DNA of 64,000 nucleotides from Kutzneria sp044547355 (GCF_044547355.1 NZ_JBIUAG010000004.1:248001-312000), one strand, 5' to 3'; counted from the first letter of the stretch, positions 22,044-30,954 are shown. Translations and numbers: made by a program. Notes: generated by a model not told the origin, from the sequence alone.

Positions 22044-22931
22044 CGGGATGTCGGAGGTGCCGATGAGGGTCCGGATGTCGAGGAACTGGGTGCCGAGGGC
22101 CTCCTGCGGCACGAGCTGGTCGGCCCGCGTGACCAGGACTTCGGCCACGGCCGCGGCGACATCGTCGGGCAGGGTGGCCAAGCCGACGAGGAGGTTGGCC
22201 ACGCCGATGGTCGGCACCTGGTGCACGAAGCGGTAGCCGCCGGAGGGCACCGGGAGCTGCTCGTAGAGCATGCCGTAGCTGGCGCGCAGGGTGGGGAGCA
22301 CGCCTTCCAGGGGCAGAAGCCGGATGCCGATGGAGGAATCGAGTTTGGCCAGGGCGGGCGTGGGGACGCCGCCGGACCAGAGCAGGGCGTCGATGGCGCC
22401 GGCGGCGAGGGCGGAAACGGCGTCGGCCAAGGGAAGATGCCGCACGACGGGCGTGATGCCGGCGGCGGCGAGGATGCGGTCGCCGGTGAGGGCGGCGCCG
22501 GAGCCGGAAGCGCCGAGGGACACGGTGCGACCGTCCAAATCGGACACCGACTGGGCCGGGGAGTCGTTGCGGACGACCAGTTGCAGGTAGTTCTCGTACA
22601 CGCGGCCGATGGCCCGCAGGTCGATCGGCGTGCCGAACGGCGCGAGGCCGGAACTGGCCGAGCGGGCGGTGTCGGCCAGGACCAGGGCGAGGTCGGCCTT
22701 GCCGGTGCGCAGCAGGTCGATGTTGGCCACGCTGGCCAGGGTTTCCACGGCGGTGCACCGCAACCACGGCTGGGCGACGTTGATCTGGGCGGCCAGCAGC
22801 CGGCCGAAGGCGAGGTAGAAGCCGCCGGACTCGCCGGCGGCGATGGTCAGCGAGCGCGACGGGCCGGTACTCGTGCAGGCGGCGGCGAGGGTGCCGGCGA
22901 GGGTCGCGGTGAGGAAGGCGCGCCGCTTCAT
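21999..22931 (-). CDS. TAXI-family solute-binding lipoprotein
   Basis: The 310-residue protein starts MKRRAFLTATLAGTLAAAC: a basic n-region, hydrophobic core and lipobox with cysteine at residue 19, so it should be anchored on the outer face of the membrane. The body matches TAXI/TRAP-type solute receptors (GGFYLAFGRLLAAQIN, LRTGKADLALVLADTARSA, VSLGASGSGAALTGDRIL). The ligand is probably a carboxylate. Its ATG overlaps the stop of the sensor kinase gene as ATGA. No TRAP membrane subunits are present here, so it more likely presents ligand to the kinase or to the MHS permease at the start of the run than feeding its own transporter. Confidence 0.88.
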   Translation of the reverse strand: MKRRAFLTATLAGTLAAACTSTGPSRSLTIAAGESGGFYLAFGRLLAAQINVAQPWLRCTAVETLASVANIDLLRTGKADLALVLADTARSASSGLAPFGTPIDLRAIGRVYENYLQLVVRNDSPAQSVSDLDGRTVSLGASGSGAALTGDRILAAAGITPVVRHLPLADAVSALAAGAIDALLWSGGVPTPALAKLDSSIGIRLLPLEGVLPTLRASYGMLYEQLPVPSGGYRFVHQVPTIGVANLLVGLATLPDDVAAAVAEVLVTRADQLVPQEALGTQFLDIRTLIGTSDIPLHPGAAQAYRRLHG

Positions 22932-24277
22932 GACGGCAGCTCGATGATCACGGCCAGCCCGGAGTGTTCGCCGGCCTGCAAGGAGAATCGCCCGCCGCGA
23001 GCGGTGATCAGGCGTTCGGCGATGGGCAGGCCGAGGCCGCTGCCCCGGGGGTGCCCTGCGCGGGGTGAGCGCCAGAACCTGGTGGTGGCCAAGGCGAGTT
23101 CCGTGGCGCTGAGACCGGGGCCGTTGTCCACCACGGTGATCGCGGCGGTGGTGCACGAGACAGTGACCTCGCAGCCGCCGTACTTGATGGCGTTGTCGAG
23201 CACGACGTCGAGGACCTGGCTGAGGTCGTGCTCGGGGCAGCGGACCTCCAGGGAGGCGTCGATGTCGCCGTATCGCAGGGAAACGTCGGCGTCGGCGGCG
23301 GCGACGGACCAGAAGTCGATGCGGTCCAGGACAACCGCGCCGGCGAGGCAGGTGTCGGGGTCGGGGGAGGCGGCCAGCCGGGTGGCGGTGTGCTCGGCGT
23401 GGGCCATGGCCAGCAGACCGTCCAAAAGGGACTCCAGCCGCTCCACCTCGGCGACGGCCGAGTGGTAGGACGCCTGACCGTCGGGCACGACCCGAGGAGC
23501 CAGCGAGTCGACGCGCAACCGCAAGGCGGCCAAGGGATTGCGGAGCTGGTGGGAGGCGTCGCTGATCAACCGGCGCTGCTGCTCGGCGGCCGAGCTGACG
23601 GCGTCGGACATGCGGTTGAACGACGACGCCAGCTCCCGCAGCTCACGGGGACCGTCCCGGCCCCGGAGATGGGCCAGCTGCCCGGCGGCGACGGCCCCGA
23701 GACCACGGGAAAGCTCGGCCAGGGGCCGCAGCACCCAGCGGGCCAGCACGAGCGTGAGCAGCACACAGCCGACGAGGGCGGCGAACGCCCCGGCGAGGAT
23801 GACGGCCCAGCCGCCGGCGACGTCGGAGGCGGCGGCCCGCACCGAGGCCCGCATGACCACGGCCCCGATGACCCGGGAGCCGATGCCGATGGGCCGGGCC
23901 AGCAGAACGTCCGAAGTGGACCACGGCAGCACGTCGTCCAGACCGGGCGCGGGCTGGTTGCGCAACGCGGAGTCGATCACCGGGGCGATGTCGGGGTTGT
24001 TCACGCCGAGTCCACCGGTGGCGACGATGGGTTGCCGCTGCGCGTTCACCACGATCACCGGCTCCCCGTAGAGCGATGTGAACCGGGTGACCTCGCTGAC
24101 CAGCTGCTCCTCGTCGTCCTGCTGGGTCAGCCCGGCGAACCGGTCGAGATCGGCGGTGCGGCTGATGGACAGCTGCTGGGTGCGTTCGCGCGCCGTCACC
24201 ATCAGTAGCGGCAACGCGAACGCGGCCACGGCCGTGACCGAGAAGACCAGCAGCACCACCAGCAGTCGGGTCCGCAC
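22928..24277 (-). CDS. Sensor histidine kinase (TctE-like)
   Basis: The 449-residue protein has an N-terminal membrane helix (LLVVLLVFSVTAVAAFALPL), an extracytoplasmic sensor of about 130 residues, a second helix near 165-190 and HAMP. The dimerisation domain has the phospho-accepting histidine in SDASHQLRNPLAALRLR (about residue 248). The ATPase domain includes VLDNAIKYGG, VVDNGPGLS and GSGLGLPIAERL. This order is that of TctE/QseC-type kinases. Start GTG at 24277 lies one base after the response regulator stop. The 3' end overlaps the TAXI lipoprotein start by four bases. It most likely senses a carboxylate through or together with that lipoprotein. Confidence 0.93.
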   Translation of the reverse strand: MRTRLLVVLLVFSVTAVAAFALPLLMVTARERTQQLSISRTADLDRFAGLTQQDDEEQLVSEVTRFTSLYGEPVIVVNAQRQPIVATGGLGVNNPDIAPVIDSALRNQPAPGLDDVLPWSTSDVLLARPIGIGSRVIGAVVMRASVRAAASDVAGGWAVILAGAFAALVGCVLLTLVLARWVLRPLAELSRGLGAVAAGQLAHLRGRDGPRELRELASSFNRMSDAVSSAAEQQRRLISDASHQLRNPLAALRLRVDSLAPRVVPDGQASYHSAVAEVERLESLLDGLLAMAHAEHTATRLAASPDPDTCLAGAVVLDRIDFWSVAAADADVSLRYGDIDASLEVRCPEHDLSQVLDVVLDNAIKYGGCEVTVSCTTAAITVVDNGPGLSATELALATTRFWRSPRAGHPRGSGLGLPIAERLITARGGRFSLQAGEHSGLAVIIELPS

Positions 24278-24278
24278 C

Positions 24279-24947
24279 TCAGCCGCCGAGCCGGTAGCCG
24301 AAGTTGCGGATCGTGATCAGCAGCCCCGGCCGGCGCAGCTTGGCCCGCAGCTGCGCCACATGCACGTCGAGCGAGCGGGAGATGGCCAGGTAGGCGTCGC
24401 CCCACACCTCGTCCATCAGCTGCTGCCGGCTGACCGCGGCCCCGTGCCGCACGGCCAGCGCGGCGAGCACGTCGAACTCCTTGGAGGTCAACGGGATCAG
24501 CTCGCCGCCGGCGAAGACCTGGCGGGCGTGCAGGTCGACCCGCACGTCGCCGAGCTCGACCACGGTCGGCGGCGGCGTGGTCCGCGCCGCCGCCCGCCGG
24601 GACACCGCCTCCATCCGGGCCAGCAACTCGGCCAGCCGGACCGGTTTGACCAGGTAGTCGTCGGCGCCGAGGCGCAGGCCGCGGACCACGGACCGCTCGT
24701 CGCCGTGCGCGGTCAGCACCAGCACCGGCAGGTCGGTGACCCGCCGCAGCTTGCGCAGCACGTCGAGGCCGTGCATGTCGGGCAGGCCCAGGTCGAGCAG
24801 CACCAGGTCGGCCCGGTGGTGCCCGGTCAGCGCGTCCGCGCCGCGTTCGACCCGGGTCGGGCTGTGGCCGGCCGTGGCCAGCGCCTCGACCAGGGCCTTG
24901 CCGACGCCTTCGTCGTCCTCGACCAGTAACACGCGCACGCCTGTCAC
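24279..24947 (-). CDS. OmpR/PhoB-type response regulator (TctD-like) with a TTA codon
   Basis: The 222-residue protein has a receiver domain (acidic pair EDD near residues 10-12, phospho-aspartate in LVLLDLGLPDMHG, lysine in DYLVKPVRL) and a winged-helix output domain (LTSKEFDVLAALAVRHGAAV, then SLDVHVAQLRAKLRR). It should be phosphorylated by the kinase encoded one base downstream and activate the permease operon. The GTG at 24947 directly abuts the permease stop codon, so translation is coupled. Codon 7 is TTA (24927-24929), the rare leucine codon; in actinomycetes such an early TTA makes the protein depend on the bldA-type tRNA. Confidence 0.93.
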   Translation of the reverse strand: MTGVRVLLVEDDEGVGKALVEALATAGHSPTRVERGADALTGHHRADLVLLDLGLPDMHGLDVLRKLRRVTDLPVLVLTAHGDERSVVRGLRLGADDYLVKPVRLAELLARMEAVSRRAAARTTPPPTVVELGDVRVDLHARQVFAGGELIPLTSKEFDVLAALAVRHGAAVSRQQLMDEVWGDAYLAISRSLDVHVAQLRAKLRRPGLLITIRNFGYRLGG

Positions 24948-26252
24948 CTAATCATCCAGAGCCGATTCCTTGGTGGTTTCGCGCATTGTCGCGTACACGA
25001 CCAACGACACCAGCACGCAGCCGGCGACGTAGTAGAAGAACACCGACTCGTGCCCGGCCTGCTTGAGCCACAGCGCGATGTACTCGGCGGTGCCGCCGAA
25101 GATCGCCACGGTCAGCGCGTACGGCAGGCCGACGCCCATGGCCCGCACGTTGGTGGGGAACAGCTCGGCCTTCACGATGGCGTTGATCGAGGTGTAGCCG
25201 GTGACGATGACCAGCGAGCCGAGCATGATCAGGAACGCCAGCGCCGGGGTGCGGGCGCCGGCCAGCAGGCTCAGCAGCGGCACCGTGAGCAGGGTGCCGG
25301 CGATGCCGAAGAACAGCAGCAGCGGCCGCCGCCCGACCCGGTCCGACAGCGCGCCGGCCAGCGGCTGGATCACCACGAAGGCCAGCAGGGCCAGGAAGTT
25401 CACCCAGGTCACGGCGTTGATGTCGATCTTGCTGGTGTTGACCATGAACTTCTGCAGGTAGGTCGTGTAGGTGTAGAACGCGACCGTGCCGCCCAGCGTC
25501 AGCCCGCACACCAGCAGGCATTCCCTGGGGTGCTGCAACAACACCCGCAGGCTGCCGCGTTCGTTCGCGGGCAGGCCCGAGGCCGCCTGGTTCACGAACG
25601 CCTGCGACTCGTCCATGGTGGCCCGCAGCCACATCACGACCAGCGCGCCCAGCGCCCCGATGACAAAGGCGATCCGCCAGCCCCAGGACGCCATCTCGGC
25701 CGAGGACAGCGTGTTCTGGAGGATGATCTGCACGCCCAGCGCCACCAGTTGGCCGGCGGTCAGCGTCACGTACTGGAAGCTGGAGTAGAAGCCCCGCTTG
25801 CCCGGGGTGGCCACTTCGGACAGGTACGTGGCGGAGGTGGCGTACTCGCCGCCGACCGAGATCCCCTGGGCCAGCCGGGCCGCCACCAGCAGCAGCGGCG
25901 CGGCCACGCCGATCGAGTCGTAGCCGGGGGTCAGGGCGATGACCAGCGAACCGGCCGCCATCATCGCCACCGACAACGTCAGCGCGGCCCGGCGGCCGTA
26001 GCGATCGGCGTAGCGGCCCATCAGCCAGCCGCCGATCGGCCGCATCAGGAAGCCGACCGCGAACACGCCCGCGGTGTTGAGCAGCTGGGCGGTGGTGTCG
26101 CCGGCCGGGAAGAAGACCTTGGCGAAGTACAGGCTGAACGCGGTGTAGGCGTACCAGTCGTACCACTCGATGAGGTTGCCGATGGACCCGCGCAGCACGT
26201 TGCCGATCACCCGGCGACCCGGCCGCACGTCCGCGTTGACGTTGACAGTCAT
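24948..26252 (-). CDS. MHS-family metabolite:proton symporter (KgtP/ShiA-like)
   Basis: From the ATG at 26252 the product is 434 residues with twelve predicted helices. The metabolite:H+ symporter signatures are present: RGSIGNLIEWYDWYAYTAF in helix 1, LMGRYADRYGRRAAL in the 2-3 loop and GISVGGEYATSATYLSE in helix 4-5. Family members carry alpha-ketoglutarate, citrate, shikimate or proline betaine. It is the first gene of a four-gene run with the TctDE-like pair and TAXI lipoprotein, with junctions of 0, 1 and -4 bases, which supports a di- or tricarboxylate substrate (inference). An upstream start at 26294 would add 14 residues. Confidence 0.9.
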   Translation of the reverse strand: MTVNVNADVRPGRRVIGNVLRGSIGNLIEWYDWYAYTAFSLYFAKVFFPAGDTTAQLLNTAGVFAVGFLMRPIGGWLMGRYADRYGRRAALTLSVAMMAAGSLVIALTPGYDSIGVAAPLLLVAARLAQGISVGGEYATSATYLSEVATPGKRGFYSSFQYVTLTAGQLVALGVQIILQNTLSSAEMASWGWRIAFVIGALGALVVMWLRATMDESQAFVNQAASGLPANERGSLRVLLQHPRECLLVCGLTLGGTVAFYTYTTYLQKFMVNTSKIDINAVTWVNFLALLAFVVIQPLAGALSDRVGRRPLLLFFGIAGTLLTVPLLSLLAGARTPALAFLIMLGSLVIVTGYTSINAIVKAELFPTNVRAMGVGLPYALTVAIFGGTAEYIALWLKQAGHESVFFYYVAGCVLVSLVVYATMRETTKESALDD

Positions 26253-26330
26253 GGCGCTCAATGTCAGGTCCGGGCCGGTCGGCGACAAGGACAACGGCCA
26301 ACGCTTTACATCCGCTTAGGGTTTCGACCT

Positions 26331-26342
26331 ACGCGATCGCGT
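26331..26342. promoter_or_regulatory. 12-base palindrome in the divergent permease/terpene synthase promoter region
   Basis: ACGCGATCGCGT is a perfect palindrome lying between the permease start (26252, minus) and the terpene synthase start (26380, plus). Its position suggests an operator for either side; the binding protein is unknown. Confidence 0.35.
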
Positions 26343-26379
26343 GATGTGGGCCGCCCGGGGCCGGGCCACCCTGGCCGTC

Positions 26380-27456
26380 ATGACCGACGACCAGCTGATC
26401 GTGGAGCTGCCCCCGCGGTACTGCCCGGTGCCGGTGGCCACCCATCCCGACGCCGACCTGCTGGAGAGCCGCGGCGCCGACTGGCTGTCCCGCTACGGCC
26501 TGGGCGGCCCGCGGCTGTGGGCCAACGACTGCGCCGGCTTCTACGGCCGGATCATGCCGGCGGCGGCGACCGAGCGGTTGCAGATGGCCGTCGACTGGTG
26601 CTTCCTGATGTTCGCCTTCGACGACATCAACTGCGACGAGGTCGCGCCCAGCACCGCCGGCCGGCAGTTCGTCGACATCGCCACGCGGGTGGTGCGGGCG
26701 CTGGAGGTGCCCGACGCCCGCCTCGACGGCGACGTGTTCCTCGAGCCCGTGCGGGATCTGGCCCGGCGGGCGCACAAGTTCGGCACGCCGACCCAGGTGC
26801 GGCGGCTGGTGGAGGGGCATCGGGCCTGGTACCTGGGCGTGCTGTGGGAGCTGCGGTGCAAGCTCGCCGACGTCACGCCGAGCCTGAACGACTACGCCCA
26901 CCTGCGCCAGCACACCGCCGGCGGGCTGGCCACCACCAGCTGGATCGAGATCGTCGACGGCGCGGAGATCCCGGCCGCCGAACTGGACTCGCCGGCCGTG
27001 CGCGCGCTGTCGGAGCTGGCGTTCACCATCGCCGCCTTCGACGACGACCTTTTCTCGTACGGCAAGGAGACCTGGTTCGCGCGGCGGGAGACGACGCCGT
27101 CGGACTGCAAGCTGAACCTGATCGACATCATGGCCCGGGAGCCGGGAGTCGAGAACGCCCTGGCCGAGTCGGTGGAGCTGGTCAACCGGATGACCTACCG
27201 GTTCGTCCAGCTGCGGGATGCCGTGCTGCCGTCGGCCAGCGAGCCGCTGCGCCACTACCTGGACTGCCTGTCCCGGCTGCTGCGCGGCAACCTGGAGTGG
27301 GGCCTGCAAGCCCAGCGCTACCGCAACCCGGACGGTCGCTCGCCCGACGCCGTGCACACCGTGGGCTCGTGGACCTCCCGGCCGCCGGCCGACGCCGAGG
27401 CGCCGCCGGCGATCCCGTCAGCAACCTGGTGGTGGGACCCGGAGCTCACGGTGTGA
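26380..27456 (+). CDS. Class I terpene synthase (sesqui-/diterpene cyclase)
   Basis: The 358-residue protein is a bacterial class I terpene cyclase. The aspartate-rich motif DDINCDE is at residues 81-87, the NSE-type motif reads DDLFSYGKE at 222-230 with Asp in place of the usual Asn, and the C-terminal RY pair is in WGLQAQRYRNP. These bind Mg2+ and the prenyl diphosphate. A polar tail ending in WWWDPELTV follows the catalytic core. I placed the start at ATG 26380 (MTDDQLIVELPPRYCP), where family similarity begins. It stands alone: no prenyltransferase or P450 is adjacent, so the product is probably a hydrocarbon or alcohol made from the general FPP/GGPP pool. It is convergent with the CAR gene. 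Confidence 0.92.
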   Translation: MTDDQLIVELPPRYCPVPVATHPDADLLESRGADWLSRYGLGGPRLWANDCAGFYGRIMPAAATERLQMAVDWCFLMFAFDDINCDEVAPSTAGRQFVDIATRVVRALEVPDARLDGDVFLEPVRDLARRAHKFGTPTQVRRLVEGHRAWYLGVLWELRCKLADVTPSLNDYAHLRQHTAGGLATTSWIEIVDGAEIPAAELDSPAVRALSELAFTIAAFDDDLFSYGKETWFARRETTPSDCKLNLIDIMAREPGVENALAESVELVNRMTYRFVQLRDAVLPSASEPLRHYLDCLSRLLRGNLEWGLQAQRYRNPDGRSPDAVHTVGSWTSRPPADAEAPPAIPSATWWWDPELTV

Positions 27457-27464
27457 TTCCGCGC

Positions 27465-27513
27465 TAGGAAGGGGGCTTTCCTCCACTCGGAGTGGAGGAA
27501 AGCCCCCTTCCTA
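27465..27513. terminator. Long palindrome family A, copy 2; likely bidirectional terminator
   Basis: Perfect 24-base arms (27465-27488 and 27490-27513) flank one G. The core is the same as in the copy at 5572-5624. It begins eight bases after the terpene synthase stop and ends 21 bases before the end of the convergent CAR gene. Confidence 0.8.
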
Positions 27514-27534
27514 CACTCAGATGAGGCCCTGTGC

Positions 27535-30500
27535 TCAGATGAGGGTGAGGTGGCGGAGGTCGGCGACGTATTTGTGGATGAGGTCGGCGGTGATGTGGGG
27601 GATGTCCTTGTCGGGGCCGATCTCGGCGGCGCGGACGGCGGCGTGGAAGCGGTCGACCGGGACGCCGGCGCCGTTGACGGCCTCGGCCGGGGCGGCGAAG
27701 GGCTGGAGCAGGTGCAGGACGGAGTTGCGGCGCTGCTTCTCGGGCAGGGCGCGGATGCTCCGGGAGAACCGCTCGAACCACGTGGCGTAGTCGTCGACAC
27801 GGGTGATGGTCACGCCGGCGGCGATCAGCCAGTCCACGACCACGTCCAGGGAGACACCGTCGGCGTGCGGGTTGAGCACGTTGAACGTGCGATACCCCGG
27901 GTGGGTGTCCGACCCGATGGCGGTGATGGCCTCGGCGGTGAAGTCGGCCGGCAGGCCGTCGTAGTGCGCGGGGCCGGAATCGGGGCGGTAGAAGGACTTC
28001 GGCGCGATGCCGGTGGCGATGAGGCTGAGCAGCAGGCGGGTGAACACGTCCGGCACGTTGACCTGGCCCCGGTAGCGGCTGTGCGCGAGGATCAGGTCGG
28101 AGCGGAACACCGACACCGGCAGCCCGCACAGGTCGTTGGCCTCCCGCAGCAGCACCTCGCCGGCCCACTTGCTGGTGGCGTATCCATTGGCGTAGCTGTC
28201 GTTCAGCTCGCGGACCGGGCTGGTGACGCGGATGTCGGCGTCCTCGTCGGCGATGGTGGCGCTGCCGTCGATCACCGCGACCGTCGACAGGTAGGTGATC
28301 GGCTTGAGCTTCCTGGTCAGGGCGAGGCGGATCAGCTCGGCGGTGCCGACGACGTTGGGGCCGAACAGCTGGTCGTAGGGGAGAACGTGGTTGACCAGCG
28401 CCGCCGGGTGGCTGATCAGGTCGACGGTGTCGGCCAGGCGCTGCCAGGTCTCGGCGTCCAGGCCCAGGTCGGGGTCGCCGATGTCGCCGTGCAGGACCTC
28501 CAGGTGTTCGGCGGCGAGTTCACGGTAGTGGCGCAGCAGTTCGGGATCGCCGCTGTCGAACACCTCGTCCAGGCGGGCCCGCGCGGCTTCGGCGTCGCGG
28601 CCGCGGATGACGCAGATCAGCTTGCCGCCCACGGGGGCCAGCCGTTCCAGCCACTCCAGGCACAGGAATCGGCCGAGGTAGCCGTTGGCCCCGGTCAACA
28701 GCACCGTCCTGATTGGACCTTCCGGCAACGGCAGTGAGGCGGCGGTGGCCAGCGTCGCGGCGTCGATGAACTTGGCCAGCTTGAGATCGGCCGCCAGCGC
28801 CTCGCCGGTGGGGTGCACCGAGGCGAAGGTGGGGCGAGCGGTCTCCGATTCCACCGCCGACGCGACGGTTTCGGCCAGTCGCCGCAGGGTGCTGGTGGGG
28901 CTGATGACCACACCCACCGGCACGTCGACGTCGAAGATCTCCTTGAGCAGGTTGGCGAACGTCAGCGCGGACAGGGAATCCCCGCCCAGGTCGGTGAAGT
29001 GGGTGTCCGGCCGAGGCGGTTCGGCCGACCGCCCGAGCACGGCCTGGGCGGCCCGCAGCACGGCGTCGAGCACCGGCTGGTCGCGGCCGGCCGCCCGAAG
29101 TGCTTGCAGCTCACTGGTTTCCCGCTCGGCGAGCTCGGTGTAGAGCTGCTCCAGCCGGTCGACGTAGCGTTCACGCAGCCGGGGGCGCAGCAGCTTGCGG
29201 GCGTCGGAGAGCAGTCCGTTGGCGGTGCTGAACGGCTCGGTCTCGATCAGGAAGTCACGCGGGACCTCGTAGGAGTTGAGGCCGGCTTCCCGGGCGATCT
29301 CCAGCAGCGACTTGGCGATCGCCGGCTTGTCGGCGTTGTCCGCGGGCACCACCACGGCCAGCAGGTAGGCGCGCTCGCTGCTGCCGTAGACGTAGATCTG
29401 CCGCACCAGCGGGCTGGCGGCGAACAACGCCTCCACTGTGGACACCGCGACGAACTCGCCCTGGGCCAGTTTGAGCACGTTCTTGCGCCGGTCCACGTAC
29501 ACGAGGTGGTTCGGCGCGGTCTCGGCCATGATGTCGCCGGTGCGGTAGTAGCCGTCGGCGTCGAAGACCTCCGCCGTGACCTCGGGCCGCTTGTAGTAGC
29601 CCGGGATGATGCTCGCGGTCTTGAGCAGCAGCTCGCCGCGCGGATGCGGGGTGTCGGTGCTGAAGTAGCCCAGTTCCGGCACGTCGTCGAGCTTGTAGTC
29701 GAGCACCGGCGGCCGCATGAGCTCGCCGTCGATCATGATCGGGCCGGCCTCGGTGGAGCCGAACCCGTCCACCATGGACAGTTGCAGCCGCTCGGCCAGC
29801 CAGTCGTTGACCTCGTCGGACAGCGGCGCGGAGCCCGAGCCGGCGTACAGGACCCGGCCGCCGACCAGCGGCGTGGCCGGGTCCTCGCCCTGGTGGCGTT
29901 GGTAGAGCGTGTCGCAGATGCGGGGCACCAGCACCAGCTCGGTCGGCCGGGCCAGCTCGAAGTCCTCGAACAGGGTCGAAAGGTCGCTGTGGGCCGGGAA
30001 GTGGCAGATGCCGCCCCGCGCCAGCGGCCGGGCCTGGAGGACCCGGCCCAGCACGTGGCTCATCGGCAGATAGCTGACGGCGATGCAGGGCAGGCTGAAG
30101 TCGGTCGGCAGCCAGCCGCGCCAGATGTCGGAGACCAGCCGGGCCGGATACTCGGCGCCCTTGGGGGTTCCGGTGCTGCCGGAGGTGTAGATCAACAGCG
30201 CGAGCTCGTCGGATTCCCACTCGTGGTAGGGAACCGGCGGCAGTGCCCGGCCTCGATCGGCCACTGTGGACAGTGTGTCGATGACGACGGGCCGGCCGGC
30301 CAGGCGCTGCTGGGCCGCTTCGACCTTCTCGCGCTCGTCGTCCACCTCGGGGTGGTAGTCGAACACGATGATCCGCCGCAGCGAAGCGCTTTCCGCGGTG
30401 GCGTCGACGGCGACGTCCAGGAACTCGACCCCGGCCGCGATGACCAGCGGCTCGATCTCGGCGATGATCGGCTTGAGGTGGGCCGCGGTGGCGCTGTTCT

Positions 30501-30954
30501 GCAACGGCACGGTCACCGCGCCGGTGTGCACGCAGGCCAGGTCCATCGCCGTGTAGTCACCGCTGGCGAAGCCGATGGTGGCGACGACGTCGCCGGGGCG
30601 CAGCGGGTGTTCGTCGTGTTGCCGCAGTTCGGCGGCGATCGCGGCCACACGCTCCCGGACCTGCGCGTAGGTGACGGTGTCGAAGCGCGGCAGGAGTTGC
30701 CGGGTGGTGCGGCCGGTCGCGGGGTCGACCACGAGCTCCGTGGCCCGCTCGGCCAGCGCGGGCCGGTCCGCGTACCCCGTGAACACCAGGTCGAGCTGGC
30801 GGCCCAGCGACACGTCCGGCGCGAGCAGCCCCTCGGTGACCGTGTCGTCCGGCCGGGCGTCACGGAACTGCTGGTCGGTGGCATAGAGCCGGGCGGCGCG
30901 GCTGCGCACCCGCTCGTCGAGGATCGGGCGCGCGACGTAGGAAGTGGTGAACAT
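27535..30954 (-). CDS. car: Carboxylic acid reductase (A-T-R multidomain)
   Basis: The 1139-residue protein has the full CAR layout. The adenylation domain occupies about residues 1-640, with YTSGSTGTPKG at 256-266. A phosphopantetheine carrier follows, with the attachment serine in DLGGDSLSAL near 658. The reductase domain, about 740-1139, contains the NADPH-binding TGANGYLG near 755 and a YxxxK pair in YANGYATSKWAGEV. It converts carboxylic acids to aldehydes with ATP and NADPH and needs a phosphopantetheinyl transferase, which is not in the window. Length is typical (about 1170). It is a single gene, separated by 110 bases from the upstream FAD/FeS gene, with possible operators in the gap. 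Confidence 0.96.
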   Translation of the reverse strand: MFTTSYVARPILDERVRSRAARLYATDQQFRDARPDDTVTEGLLAPDVSLGRQLDLVFTGYADRPALAERATELVVDPATGRTTRQLLPRFDTVTYAQVRERVAAIAAELRQHDEHPLRPGDVVATIGFASGDYTAMDLACVHTGAVTVPLQNSATAAHLKPIIAEIEPLVIAAGVEFLDVAVDATAESASLRRIIVFDYHPEVDDEREKVEAAQQRLAGRPVVIDTLSTVADRGRALPPVPYHEWESDELALLIYTSGSTGTPKGAEYPARLVSDIWRGWLPTDFSLPCIAVSYLPMSHVLGRVLQARPLARGGICHFPAHSDLSTLFEDFELARPTELVLVPRICDTLYQRHQGEDPATPLVGGRVLYAGSGSAPLSDEVNDWLAERLQLSMVDGFGSTEAGPIMIDGELMRPPVLDYKLDDVPELGYFSTDTPHPRGELLLKTASIIPGYYKRPEVTAEVFDADGYYRTGDIMAETAPNHLVYVDRRKNVLKLAQGEFVAVSTVEALFAASPLVRQIYVYGSSERAYLLAVVVPADNADKPAIAKSLLEIAREAGLNSYEVPRDFLIETEPFSTANGLLSDARKLLRPRLRERYVDRLEQLYTELAERETSELQALRAAGRDQPVLDAVLRAAQAVLGRSAEPPRPDTHFTDLGGDSLSALTFANLLKEIFDVDVPVGVVISPTSTLRRLAETVASAVESETARPTFASVHPTGEALAADLKLAKFIDAATLATAASLPLPEGPIRTVLLTGANGYLGRFLCLEWLERLAPVGGKLICVIRGRDAEAARARLDEVFDSGDPELLRHYRELAAEHLEVLHGDIGDPDLGLDAETWQRLADTVDLISHPAALVNHVLPYDQLFGPNVVGTAELIRLALTRKLKPITYLSTVAVIDGSATIADEDADIRVTSPVRELNDSYANGYATSKWAGEVLLREANDLCGLPVSVFRSDLILAHSRYRGQVNVPDVFTRLLLSLIATGIAPKSFYRPDSGPAHYDGLPADFTAEAITAIGSDTHPGYRTFNVLNPHADGVSLDVVVDWLIAAGVTITRVDDYATWFERFSRSIRALPEKQRRNSVLHLLQPFAAPAEAVNGAGVPVDRFHAAVRAAEIGPDKDIPHITADLIHKYVADLRHLTLI

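Noticed and set aside
21999..23156. Extending the TAXI lipoprotein upstream to 23156
   Set aside because: The added residues are Arg/His-rich shadow of the kinase gene, and the lipoprotein signal starts at the ATG at 22931.
25050..27467. 805-codon plus frame across the permease and terpene synthase genes
   Set aside because: It joins two genes on opposite strands and lacks any domain.
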